Source: Synechococcales cyanobacterium PMM_0073
Lineage (GTDB): Bacteria > Cyanobacteriota > Cyanobacteriia > Elainellales > Elainellaceae
DNA length: 27,581 bases
Reading direction: 5' to 3'
Assembly: GCA_949127695.1 (NCBI GenBank)
Contig: CASBQH010000183.1
Location: 1-27,581, forward strand
Shown here: positions 1 through 7,965 of the stretch, piece by piece
Numbering within the stretch: position 1 is the stretch's first letter
How the letters are laid out: each line of letters starts with the position of its first letter
Translations under genes and position numbers: made by a program
The notes under the pieces: model-generated
Told to the model about the DNA's origin: nothing
The model's database searches: none
Seen by the model: the letters and a program-made list of their open reading frames with translations, nothing else

Positions 1-532
1 GATTTCGTGAGTCAGAACATCGTTTATCCGAATGATTTAACTTTAGATAAGTTATTCCTTGCATAAATACTGAGAGCTGAAATGATTAAATCTAGACTTT
101 CCGTATTTCAACGGTTAACTTCAATCTTGCTTTACTTTGAGCTTTCATTTTCATGCAGCTCTTAATCTCAAAACACACACAGGCGAGGGGTTTTGCCCCC
201 TTTGAGTTGATCAAAACCCTGGATATGTTTGTAGATATGGAGGTCGCTCTATTCTCAGTAATTTTTGAGATGCTTGCCAATTACTTCAATCAAATCTCGG
301 CTAAATATTTGCTTAAAGCTGACTTGTAAAGATTGAAAAATTGACGAGGCTCATGGATCAACTGTGACTCTGATCACCCAGAAAATTCAATTTCAAGTGA
401 TTTGAGCTGTTACAGAAAAAGGGCTGCTATAGAGCGACAAGTTGTTCAGAAATAGGCAGGCTAACTTCAAGCATTTAATCAGGAGTTTGAGTTAGCGAGT
501 CGGATCGGTTGAGTTTTGTAGAGGGTGTATCG
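1..532. other. AT-rich intergenic leader without a recognisable gene
   Basis: This stretch is visibly richer in A and T than the coding DNA that follows. I see no RNA gene, repeat or convincing protein in it. The only open frame is a 62-codon minus-strand one at 92–280, with no family resemblance and no good ribosome binding site. TTGACG at 341–346 and TATAGA at 428–433 look like promoter hexamers, but neither has a partner at normal spacing, so I do not call a promoter. The region probably holds the control sequences of the caspase–STAND gene starting at 533. Confidence 0.5.
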
Positions 533-3500
533 ATGTCACGGGATGCTTTGGTTGTAGGAGTCAATACCTATCAGTATTTGCCGAGCTTAAAAGCGCCAGC
601 GAAGGATGCAGAGGCGATTGCTCAGCAGCTGCATATCTATGGCGAATGCCGGGTGCATCGGCTGCCGGAGGTGATTCAATCGGGAAAACCGCAGGTGGGT
701 CAAAAAACTCCGGTAACGCTGCGAGAGCTAGAAACCGCGCTGATTAACCTATTCAAGCCCAAGGGCAGCAATATCCCACAGACGGCGATTTTCTACTTTT
801 CCGGTCACGGCATTCAGCGTGATGCCGGAATTCGGGAAGGCTATCTGGCGCTGAGCGACTCCAACCCCGACCAAGGCTTCTACGGCCTATCACTGTTCTG
901 GCTGCGGCGATTGCTGCAAGAAAGCCCGGTGCGCCAGCGGGTAATCTGGCTCGACTGCTGCCACAGCGGCGAATTGCTCAACTTCCTGGAAGCCGATCCA
1001 GGAGCGCAGGCTGGCACCGACCGTCTGTTTATGGCCGCCTCCAGAGAATACGAAACCGCCTATGAATCGCTAGATACCGAGTACAGCGTATTCACCGGCG
1101 CATTGCTGAGCGGGCTTGACCCAAATCGCCTCCCGGCTGGCGTCGTGTCTAACCATGCGCTCACCGACTGGGTGAACCACAGCCTCAAGGGCGAAATTCA
1201 GCAGCCGCTGTTTGAAAGTTCGGGGAGCGAGATTATTCTGACGCGCCAGGGCGGACAGGCAAAAGCTGCGCCAGCGCCAGCCGTGCAGTCCAAGGGCATT
1301 TGTCCTTACCGGGGGCTAGAGTTTTTTGATGAATCGCACGCCGAGTATTTCTTTGGCCGCGAGGCGCTGACGCAGCAGCTGCTCGACAAGCTGGTGCAAA
1401 ATCAGTTTGTGGCCGTGACCGGAGCTTCAGGCAGCGGTAAGTCTTCTCTGGTGCGGGCAGGGCTATTAACCCAGCTGCGGCAGGGGCGAAAAGTGGCGGG
1501 CAGCGATCAGTGGAAGATGCGGCTGATTACCCCGACTGAGCATCCGCTCAAGAGTTTGGCAGCGGCTTTTATTGATCCAGAGCTGGTGGATCTAGAGCGA
1601 GCTGAGCAGCTGCGGCGGGCTGAAACTTTTTTGCAAGACGGCGGCGTGGGGCTGGCGCAGCTGGTGCGGGCAAGCCTACCAGCGGGCGCAACTGGCCTAG
1701 AACCGCGCCCCAGATTTCTGCTGGTGATTGATCAGTTTGAGGAAGTCTTTACGCTCTCGCAGGGCACGCAGGCAGAACGCGAGCGGCAGGAGTTTTTTGA
1801 CTGTCTGGTGGGCGCATTGGATATCGCCCAAGACTGGCTCAGCCTGGTGATTGTGCTGCGGGCTGACTTTTTGACCAAATGCTCATTTTATGAAGGGCTG
1901 GCTCAGCAGATCATGCCGCATCAAATCACGGTTTCACCGCTGAAGTATGAGCAGATCAAGTCCACGATTGTCCGGCCTGCCCAAAAAGTCGGGCTGGTCT
2001 GCGAGCCCAATCTGGTCTACACGATGATGATGGATGTGATCGGCGCACCGGGCGAACTGCCGCTGCTGCAATATACGCTGCTGGAGCTGTGGCAGCGGCG
2101 GCGCGTGGGGGAAGGCGGCATGGCGCGGCTGACGCTAGATGCCTATCAAGAATTGGGCGGCGTGCGGGGCACGTTGCAGAAGCGGGCGACGGCGATGTTT
2201 CACAGCCTCAACCCGGAAGAGCAGGGCGTGGCCAAGCGGATATTTCTGGCGCTAACTCAGCTGGGCGAAGGTACCGAAGACACGCGGCGGCGGGTGATGA
2301 AGTCGGAGTTGGTCAGTCCAGCCTTTCCGATTGCGCTGGTCGATCAGGTGCTGGAAAAGCTGGTGGCAGCCAAGCTGGTAATTATTAGTCAAGGCGGTGC
2401 GGTTGAGCCAACGCCAGCTTCAGAAGTGACGGTGGCGGTTCAGACTCCCGCTCAGGCCACTCAGACTTTGACTGAAACTCGGCTCAAGGCTGTGAGAGCC
2501 GACAGCTCAGCCCAATATTCAGCCCAATATTCAGCCCAATATTTCTCGCAGGAAATCGTGGATGTGACGCATGAGGCGCTGATCCGCAACTGGTCGCTGC
2601 TGCGAGGCTGGCTAAATGCAGGGCGGGAACTGCTGCGGCGACAGCGGCGGATTGAGCAGGCGGCGCAGGAATGGGATCAGGCAGGACAGCCCACTCGGGG
2701 CGACTATCTATTAAATGGTCTGAAGCTGCGAGATGCCGAAGATTTTGTCAAGCTCTATCCGCATGAGCTGTCGGCTTTGGCCGAGCAGTATCTCAGCGTT
2801 AGCGTGATGGAATGTCGGCGGGCGAGACGGCAATCGCGACGGACGCAGGTGGCTGTGCCTTCGGCGTTAATGGCGACGCTGCTGCTGGTAATGAGCCAAT
2901 ATTATGGCGTGATCCAGCAGCAGGGCGAACAGGAAAATCAGCTGCAAAAGGCGACCGCGCATGAGCGCACGGCGCTGGCTCAAGCCGCTCTGCAAGATCA
3001 AGACGCTGATCCAATGACGGCGCTGCTGCTGAGTCGGCTAGCCAGCCAGAGCAACGCAGGCTACGAAACGCAGTCCAGCCTGAGAGCCGCGCTGCAAAAC
3101 CTGCGCTTGCAGATGGAGCTACCGTCCCAGCAGGGCGCAGTCCAGCAGATTGCCTTTAGCCCAGATCAACAGCGCTTTGCCACAGCGGGCGCAGATGGCA
3201 CGATTCGGCTCTGGGGGTTCAATGCAGGCACAATTTACAATACAAAACCCCAGAGTCAGCGGGTTTTGAGCTGGGATGCCGGGTTGCCCCATCAGCCCGC
3301 AATTCGCGCCATTGCCTTTAGTGCAGATGGCCAGCAGATGGCCGCAATGGCCGCAGGCTCACCGACGGTCAAAATCTGGTCGGTTGAGTCAGGGGAAGTT
3401 TTACAGCAGTTAACTGACAGTGCGCCTGTGCAGCAGATTCGCTTTGTGGCCGGAGCCTGGATGACGCTGAATCAGCAGGGCGAACTGGCACTCTGGCAGG

Positions 3501-5548
3501 CTGGCGCTCGCGTTAGCTTACCTCACAAAAACCTGACCAGCTTTGATCTGAGCGCCGATGGCCAATCGCTGATCAGCGCTGGGGCTGACGGTACAGCGCA
3601 ACTCTGGCAGCTCACCGCAGATGCCAATGGTCAGCTCAAACCCAAGCTACTCAAAACCTTGACGCATCCTGATGTGGTCTATCAGGCGCATTTCAGGACG
3701 GGCGAGGAAATTATTACAGTCTGCAAGGATGGCAAAGTCAGAACGTGGAACCGCCAAACGGGGCAGATGTTGCAGATCGCCGCGATGCCAGCAGCAGCCA
3801 GTCAAAAATCCACAGCCGCACAGCTAGAATTTAGCCCCAACGCGCAGCAGCTAGCGGCCTTAGATGCCGAGCAAATCTGGCTTTGGGATTTGAAGGCTGG
3901 ACAGCAGCCCCCGAAGCTATTGCGACAGGCGAATTCGATCGGCTCGGTTCAGCCCGAAGCCAGCAAACCCGAGCTGCTGCAATTTAGCCCCAGCGGCCAG
4001 ATATTTGCCACGACTGCTGGCGACGATCCGCAGTCGGCCTATCTGTGGAACAGCGGCACGGGTGAGCAGTTGGGCAAACTGTCTGGACATCAAGACGGTA
4101 TTGCCGCCATGCAGTTCACGCCAGATGGCACCTATATTTTTACAGCCGACGCAGCAGGCAATCTGCGGATCTGGAGTGCTGCACAGGGCGGTGAGCTGCC
4201 CGCCTTGCAGCTGACTGGCAAAACAGAATGGGCAACGTTTTTGCCTGGAAGTGATCAGCCGTCAGCTGCCCCCGTTCAGCCCGTCGCTCAACTGACCAAG
4301 CCAGCCCAACCGGATCTGACTGCAACCCAAATGGTGGCCGTTACGCCGGATGGTCAGCTACGCCAGTGGAAAATCTTGAGTGATCGCTTGCCGGCCAACC
4401 CCAGCAATCCGGCGCTGCATCTTGCGGCGATTCAGCCCCAGACGACAGCCGCCAAGCTGCGAGAGCGACTGCTGGCTCTTTGGCCAGGTGCAGGCCGCAA
4501 TCAGGCCGCTACTGGGTTTATGCAGTTGCCCCAAACCCCAATCCTGAATCCGACGGCTCAGTCGGTTGGCTTGGAGGGCGTTGAAAAATCTGGCTTCCCA
4601 GATGAGCAAACGGCGCTGACTGGCTTTGCGCTCAGCGCCGATGGTTCGCTGCTGGCTAGGGCAAATTTGAACGGGCAGGTTTCTCTGTACCAAACTGAAG
4701 CAGGGCAAGCGCCAAGCTTGCTTTACCGCCTCGAAAACTGGCGCTCTTCAAGTGACGCAACTGCATTGCTCAGCCAAGTCTTGTCATCCGAGGCTCAGCC
4801 CTCCCAAACTACAGCACATACGGCTCCAGTCGCGATCCGTCACTTGTCCTTCAGCCCAGACGGTCAGCAGATCTTGGGCGTAGCAGATGACTTGACCATG
4901 CGGATCTGGGATGCGCGTTCGGGACAGAGCCTGACCGTTTTGCGCGGACATAGCGCCACAATTCGACAGGCGCAGTACAGCGCAGATGGACAGCAGATTA
5001 TCAGCGCCAGCTGGGACAAAACGGCTCGCGTTTGGAATGCTAAAACCGGCCAGCAAGAGCAGCAGTTTCAGCATGATGATGCGGTGAGCAGCGCTAAATT
5101 TAGCCCGGATGGCCAGCTGGCTGTGACCACAAGCTGGGATGGCAGTGCCAAAGTCTGGCAAGTCTCGACCGGCGAGGCCAAGCTATCGCTGGATCAGCAT
5201 CAGAAATCGGTGCTGGACGCTGAATTTAGCCCAGACGGCAAGCTGATTGTCACCGCCAGCGCCGACGGCACGGCTCGACTCTGGGATACGGCATCGGGCG
5301 AGGCGCAGGCTCTGCTCCAGCCCAGTGCTGTAGATGGGCAAACCACCGCAGTGGTCAAAGCCTTTTTTAGTCCAGACGGTCAATATGTCGCCACGCTGGA
5401 TCAGACAGGTCGAGTCAGCCTTTGGGCCGCGACTTGGGATATGCTGCTGCATCTGGCACAGGAGCGCAGCCTGCGCCAGCTCACCCCAGAAGAATGCAGT
5501 CGCTATCTGCGGCTCTCACCTGAGCAATGTCCCCATCTGCCGCTGTAG
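533..5548 (+). CDS. Orthocaspase (peptidase C14) – nSTAND1 NTPase – WD40 repeat protein
   Basis: A 1671-residue three-part protein. Residues ~1–235 are a caspase-like peptidase with the His of FSGHG (H92) and the Cys of LDCCHSG (C143). Residues ~255–690 are an nSTAND1 NTPase that opens with the typical YRGLEFFDE and FFGRE motifs; Walker A GASGSGKS is at 297–304 and Walker B LLVIDQFEE ends around D400. A hydrophobic stretch near 772–790 could be a weak membrane segment. About fifteen WD40 blades fill ~860–1630, enough for two propellers, followed by the LTPEEC…YL tail often seen on cyanobacterial STAND–WD40 proteins. Such proteins are thought to sense a ligand through the propellers, oligomerise on ATP and activate the protease; this is family inference and no target is known. 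ATG 533 is preferred to the in-frame TTG at 509 because GAGGG lies seven bases upstream. The WD repeats are well diverged from one another. Confidence 0.92.
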   Translation: MSRDALVVGVNTYQYLPSLKAPAKDAEAIAQQLHIYGECRVHRLPEVIQSGKPQVGQKTPVTLRELETALINLFKPKGSNIPQTAIFYFSGHGIQRDAGIREGYLALSDSNPDQGFYGLSLFWLRRLLQESPVRQRVIWLDCCHSGELLNFLEADPGAQAGTDRLFMAASREYETAYESLDTEYSVFTGALLSGLDPNRLPAGVVSNHALTDWVNHSLKGEIQQPLFESSGSEIILTRQGGQAKAAPAPAVQSKGICPYRGLEFFDESHAEYFFGREALTQQLLDKLVQNQFVAVTGASGSGKSSLVRAGLLTQLRQGRKVAGSDQWKMRLITPTEHPLKSLAAAFIDPELVDLERAEQLRRAETFLQDGGVGLAQLVRASLPAGATGLEPRPRFLLVIDQFEEVFTLSQGTQAERERQEFFDCLVGALDIAQDWLSLVIVLRADFLTKCSFYEGLAQQIMPHQITVSPLKYEQIKSTIVRPAQKVGLVCEPNLVYTMMMDVIGAPGELPLLQYTLLELWQRRRVGEGGMARLTLDAYQELGGVRGTLQKRATAMFHSLNPEEQGVAKRIFLALTQLGEGTEDTRRRVMKSELVSPAFPIALVDQVLEKLVAAKLVIISQGGAVEPTPASEVTVAVQTPAQATQTLTETRLKAVRADSSAQYSAQYSAQYFSQEIVDVTHEALIRNWSLLRGWLNAGRELLRRQRRIEQAAQEWDQAGQPTRGDYLLNGLKLRDAEDFVKLYPHELSALAEQYLSVSVMECRRARRQSRRTQVAVPSALMATLLLVMSQYYGVIQQQGEQENQLQKATAHERTALAQAALQDQDADPMTALLLSRLASQSNAGYETQSSLRAALQNLRLQMELPSQQGAVQQIAFSPDQQRFATAGADGTIRLWGFNAGTIYNTKPQSQRVLSWDAGLPHQPAIRAIAFSADGQQMAAMAAGSPTVKIWSVESGEVLQQLTDSAPVQQIRFVAGAWMTLNQQGELALWQAGARVSLPHKNLTSFDLSADGQSLISAGADGTAQLWQLTADANGQLKPKLLKTLTHPDVVYQAHFRTGEEIITVCKDGKVRTWNRQTGQMLQIAAMPAAASQKSTAAQLEFSPNAQQLAALDAEQIWLWDLKAGQQPPKLLRQANSIGSVQPEASKPELLQFSPSGQIFATTAGDDPQSAYLWNSGTGEQLGKLSGHQDGIAAMQFTPDGTYIFTADAAGNLRIWSAAQGGELPALQLTGKTEWATFLPGSDQPSAAPVQPVAQLTKPAQPDLTATQMVAVTPDGQLRQWKILSDRLPANPSNPALHLAAIQPQTTAAKLRERLLALWPGAGRNQAATGFMQLPQTPILNPTAQSVGLEGVEKSGFPDEQTALTGFALSADGSLLARANLNGQVSLYQTEAGQAPSLLYRLENWRSSSDATALLSQVLSSEAQPSQTTAHTAPVAIRHLSFSPDGQQILGVADDLTMRIWDARSGQSLTVLRGHSATIRQAQYSADGQQIISASWDKTARVWNAKTGQQEQQFQHDDAVSSAKFSPDGQLAVTTSWDGSAKVWQVSTGEAKLSLDQHQKSVLDAEFSPDGKLIVTASADGTARLWDTASGEAQALLQPSAVDGQTTAVVKAFFSPDGQYVATLDQTGRVSLWAATWDMLLHLAQERSLRQLTPEECSRYLRLSPEQCPHLPL
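2507..2542 (+). repeat. Three perfect tandem 12-bp units, TCAGCCCAATAT
   Basis: Units lie at 2507–2518, 2519–2530 and 2531–2542. They are in frame and encode a repeated SAQY in the linker just before the EIVDVTHEALIRNW segment of the nSTAND region. Identical units imply recent slippage or duplication. Each unit adds four residues without breaking the frame. Confidence 0.95.
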
Positions 5549-5726
5549 CGTTTAAGCTCAGCGCGCCAGATATCAGCAACCTTTGCCCTAAGCTGGCCTC
5601 AACATCTGGCTCATAAAAATAGGGGATCGAAAAATGCTAGGCTCTTACTAAACGCTGTGTGCATAAAGGTTTAGGATGAGATTTCGCATGAACTTTGATC
5701 GCCTGAGATTGGGAGAGAGAAAATCG

Positions 5727-6167
5727 ATGAAACAACTGTTTGGCCGCTTGTTTAGCCAGATTCTCGGCGGTATGCTGCTGCTAGCTGTGGCGCTGGGCGG
5801 TTTGAGCGGATGGCAGCCTGCTGCCGTTGCGGCAGGTTGGAATGCCCCGACCACGCCGCTGCTGATGGCAATGGAGCCACGCAATCGGGCTGATGACAAG
5901 CTAGCTACTGAATTTGGCAAAAAGATCGACCTGAACAATACCAATATTCGCGCCTTCATGGAATATCCGGGGCTGTATCCCACTCTGGCTCGCAAAATCC
6001 TGCAAAACGCCCCCTTCGAGAGCATCGATGACGTACTAAAGATGCCAGAGCTGACCGACCGCCAAATCAGCGTCTTGCAGGCCAACATGGACAGATTTAC
6101 GCTCTCTGACCCCGAAGACACCTTTGTAGAAGGCGGCGACCGCTTCAACAACGGCATCTATCGCTAG
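5727..6167 (+). CDS. psbU: Photosystem II extrinsic protein PsbU (12 kDa)
   Basis: PsbU sits on the lumenal face of photosystem II and stabilises the oxygen-evolving Mn4CaO5 cluster together with PsbO and PsbV. The mature part is highly typical: DKLATEFGKKIDLNNTN, the GLYPTLARKI helix-hairpin-helix-like region, and the C-terminal EGGDRFNNGIYR. With the ATG at 5727 the precursor has 146 residues. It has a clear signal peptide (KQLFGR, then a hydrophobic core) and a likely cut after AAVAA near residue 38, leaving about 107 residues, the usual mature size. GGGAGAG lies about eight bases before this ATG. In-frame ATGs at 5676 and 5688 would give an oddly long n-region, although 5688 also has a GGATGAG upstream, so the start is not certain. 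The gene stands alone, with its own terminator downstream. Confidence 0.95.
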   Translation: MKQLFGRLFSQILGGMLLLAVALGGLSGWQPAAVAAGWNAPTTPLLMAMEPRNRADDKLATEFGKKIDLNNTNIRAFMEYPGLYPTLARKILQNAPFESIDDVLKMPELTDRQISVLQANMDRFTLSDPEDTFVEGGDRFNNGIYR

Positions 6168-6207
6168 ATCTGAACCGGGGTAGTCGATCCGCCCCGATCG
6201 CAATTCC

Positions 6208-6260
6208 AGATCGCTCTCGGAACTAATCGGCAAGCCGATTCCTGACTAGAGCGATTTTTT
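6208..6260 (+). terminator. Rho-independent terminator after psbU
   Basis: ATCGCTCT (6210–6217) pairs perfectly with AGAGCGAT (6248–6255), extended by a G:U and an A:T pair, and is followed by a run of T to 6260. Inside the loop AATCGG (6225–6230) pairs with CCGATT (6235–6240) around CAAG. The structure is therefore two stacked stems separated by an internal loop. It lies 40 bases after the psbU stop and just before nadB. Confidence 0.8.
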
Positions 6261-6295
6261 GTACTCTCAGCTCCTACAAGCTCCTACCCTGCACC

Positions 6296-7951
6296 GTGCC
6301 CGATTCTGCTTCAACCCATTTACCTGATTTTGACGTATTGGTGCTGGGCGGCGGCGCTGCCGGACTTTACACGGCGCTCTGTCTGCCGCCAAAGCTGCGG
6401 GTGGGGCTAGTCACCAAAGAGCCGCTGGCGCTCTCGGCTAGCGACTGGGCGCAGGGCGGCATTGCTGCTGCTATTGCGCCTGAAGACTCGCCAGAGCTGC
6501 ATATTGCCGATACGCTTAAAGCCGGAGCCGGACTCTGTGAACCCGCCGCAGTCAGGCTACTCGTGGAGCAGGCGCAGCAGTGCGTGCAGGCATTGGTCGA
6601 AATGGGGGTGGGATTTGACCGATCCGGCGATTCACTCGCGCTTACCCTAGAAGCAGCGCACTCGCGGCGACGGGTGCTCCATGCCGCAGATACCACCGGA
6701 CGGGCAATGGTGACAACCTTAATTGCCCAAGTGCTGGCACGCCCCAACATTCAGATTAAGCAGGCGTTTGGCCTAGATCTTTGGGTGGAGCAGGGGCGCT
6801 GCTGCGGGCTGCGGCTGCTGGAGCAAGGCAAACTCAGCTGGCTGCGGGCGGGCGCGGTAGTGCTGGCGACTGGCGGCGGCGGTCAAATCTATGCCCAGAC
6901 GACCAATCCACCGCTGAGTACGGGCGACGGCGTGGCCATGGCTTGGCGAGCTGGAGCGGCGCTGCGCGACTTAGAATTCGTCCAGTTTCACCCCACAGCC
7001 TTAACGCTGCCGAACGCGCCCCGGTTTTTAATTAGCGAAGCGGTGCGGGGCGAGGGAGCGCATCTGGTCGATGCAGCGGGCTACCGTTTTGCCTTTGACT
7101 ATCATCCGGCGGGCGAATTGGCTCCCAGAGATGTGGTGAGTCGGGCAATTTTTAGTCATCTGCTGGCAGCGGATGGCGGGTCGGTTTGGCTCGATTTGCG
7201 CTCAATTCCGGCGGAGCGGATAGAACATCGCTTTCCGAATATTGTGGGCGTTTGTCGGCAGTGGGGGATTGATCCGCTGACTCAGCCGATTCCGGTTTCG
7301 CCTGCGGCGCATTACTGGATGGGGGGCGTAGTGGCAGATCAGGCGAGTCGAACCAGCCTGCCGGGACTTTATGCGGTGGGGGAAACGGCGAGCACGGGGG
7401 TACATGGCGCAAATCGGCTGGCGAGTAACTCGCTGCTGGAATGTCTGGTGTTTGGGGCGCAGTTGGCGAATTTGCAGCCGGAGCCTGGCTGGGCGGGAAT
7501 GTCTGAGAGGTCTGAGAAATCTGAGAAATCTGGCAAGCTGCCGACGCTGAGCCAGCCTGAATCTGCTCAGATTCAGGCTTGGCGGCAGGCTCTACCGCAG
7601 CTAATGTGGCAGTCTGCTGGGATCTGCCGGGAGCAGGCGACGTTAGATCAGGCGATTGCTCAGGTGAAAAGCTGGCGGCAGGCGTTTGGCGAACTGGATT
7701 TTAGCCAGCAGATGCTGGCGCTGCCAGCTCGTCAGGCTGAGGCTGATCCCAGCGTTCATGCGGCCATCCGCAGCTGGGGGGAACTCCGCAACCTGCTAGA
7801 TATTTCTATGCTAATGCTGCAAAGCGCCGCCTTCCGCACCGAGAGCCGAGGTGGACATTACCGCAGCGACTATCCCCAGCCCGATCCAGCTTGGCGGCTG
7901 CATACGCAGATTCAGGGGAATGATCTGCGGTCTGTGCCGTTAGGCGAGTAG
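6296..7951 (+). CDS. nadB: L-aspartate oxidase (quinolinate synthetase B)
   Basis: This flavoenzyme oxidises L-aspartate to iminoaspartate, the first step of de novo NAD synthesis; the product passes to quinolinate synthase NadA. The 551-residue product starts with a Rossmann FAD site, VLVLGGGAAGLYTA (G18–G23), followed by the DWAQGGIAAA motif of the NadB/succinate dehydrogenase flavoprotein family. Further family marks are QFHPTAL, the HYWMGGV segment, GLYAVGE…GVHGANRLASNSLLE in the FAD domain, and a C-terminal helical domain ending with RTESRGGHYRSDYP. The start is GTG; no strong ribosome binding site is visible, but MPDSASTHLPDFDVLV has normal spacing to the FAD site. A linker near residues 402–413 carries a repeated SEK. 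The gene heads a tight cluster with the TPR–CHAT gene 14 bases downstream. Confidence 0.95.
   Translation: MPDSASTHLPDFDVLVLGGGAAGLYTALCLPPKLRVGLVTKEPLALSASDWAQGGIAAAIAPEDSPELHIADTLKAGAGLCEPAAVRLLVEQAQQCVQALVEMGVGFDRSGDSLALTLEAAHSRRRVLHAADTTGRAMVTTLIAQVLARPNIQIKQAFGLDLWVEQGRCCGLRLLEQGKLSWLRAGAVVLATGGGGQIYAQTTNPPLSTGDGVAMAWRAGAALRDLEFVQFHPTALTLPNAPRFLISEAVRGEGAHLVDAAGYRFAFDYHPAGELAPRDVVSRAIFSHLLAADGGSVWLDLRSIPAERIEHRFPNIVGVCRQWGIDPLTQPIPVSPAAHYWMGGVVADQASRTSLPGLYAVGETASTGVHGANRLASNSLLECLVFGAQLANLQPEPGWAGMSERSEKSEKSGKLPTLSQPESAQIQAWRQALPQLMWQSAGICREQATLDQAIAQVKSWRQAFGELDFSQQMLALPARQAEADPSVHAAIRSWGELRNLLDISMLMLQSAAFRTESRGGHYRSDYPQPDPAWRLHTQIQGNDLRSVPLGE
7501..7536 (+). repeat. In-frame 9-bp tandem units in nadB
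   Basis: TCTGAGAGG (7501–7509) is followed by TCTGAGAAA twice (7510–7527) and the degenerate TCTGGCAAG (7528–7536). They encode SER-SEK-SEK-SGK in the linker between the FAD/capping part and the C-terminal helical domain of L-aspartate oxidase. Confidence 0.9.
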
Positions 7952-7965
7952 CGTAGGAGAACGCA

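Noticed and set aside
92..280. Small minus-strand open frame of 62 codons in the left leader
   Set aside because: No family resemblance, no ribosome binding site, and the AT-rich noncoding character of the area.
341..433. Promoter for the caspase gene using TTGACG and TATAGA
   Set aside because: The hexamers are over 80 bases apart and neither has a partner at 15–19 base spacing.
5648..6157. 169-codon open frame antisense to psbU
   Set aside because: psbU is unmistakable on the plus strand; the antisense product has no recognisable feature.
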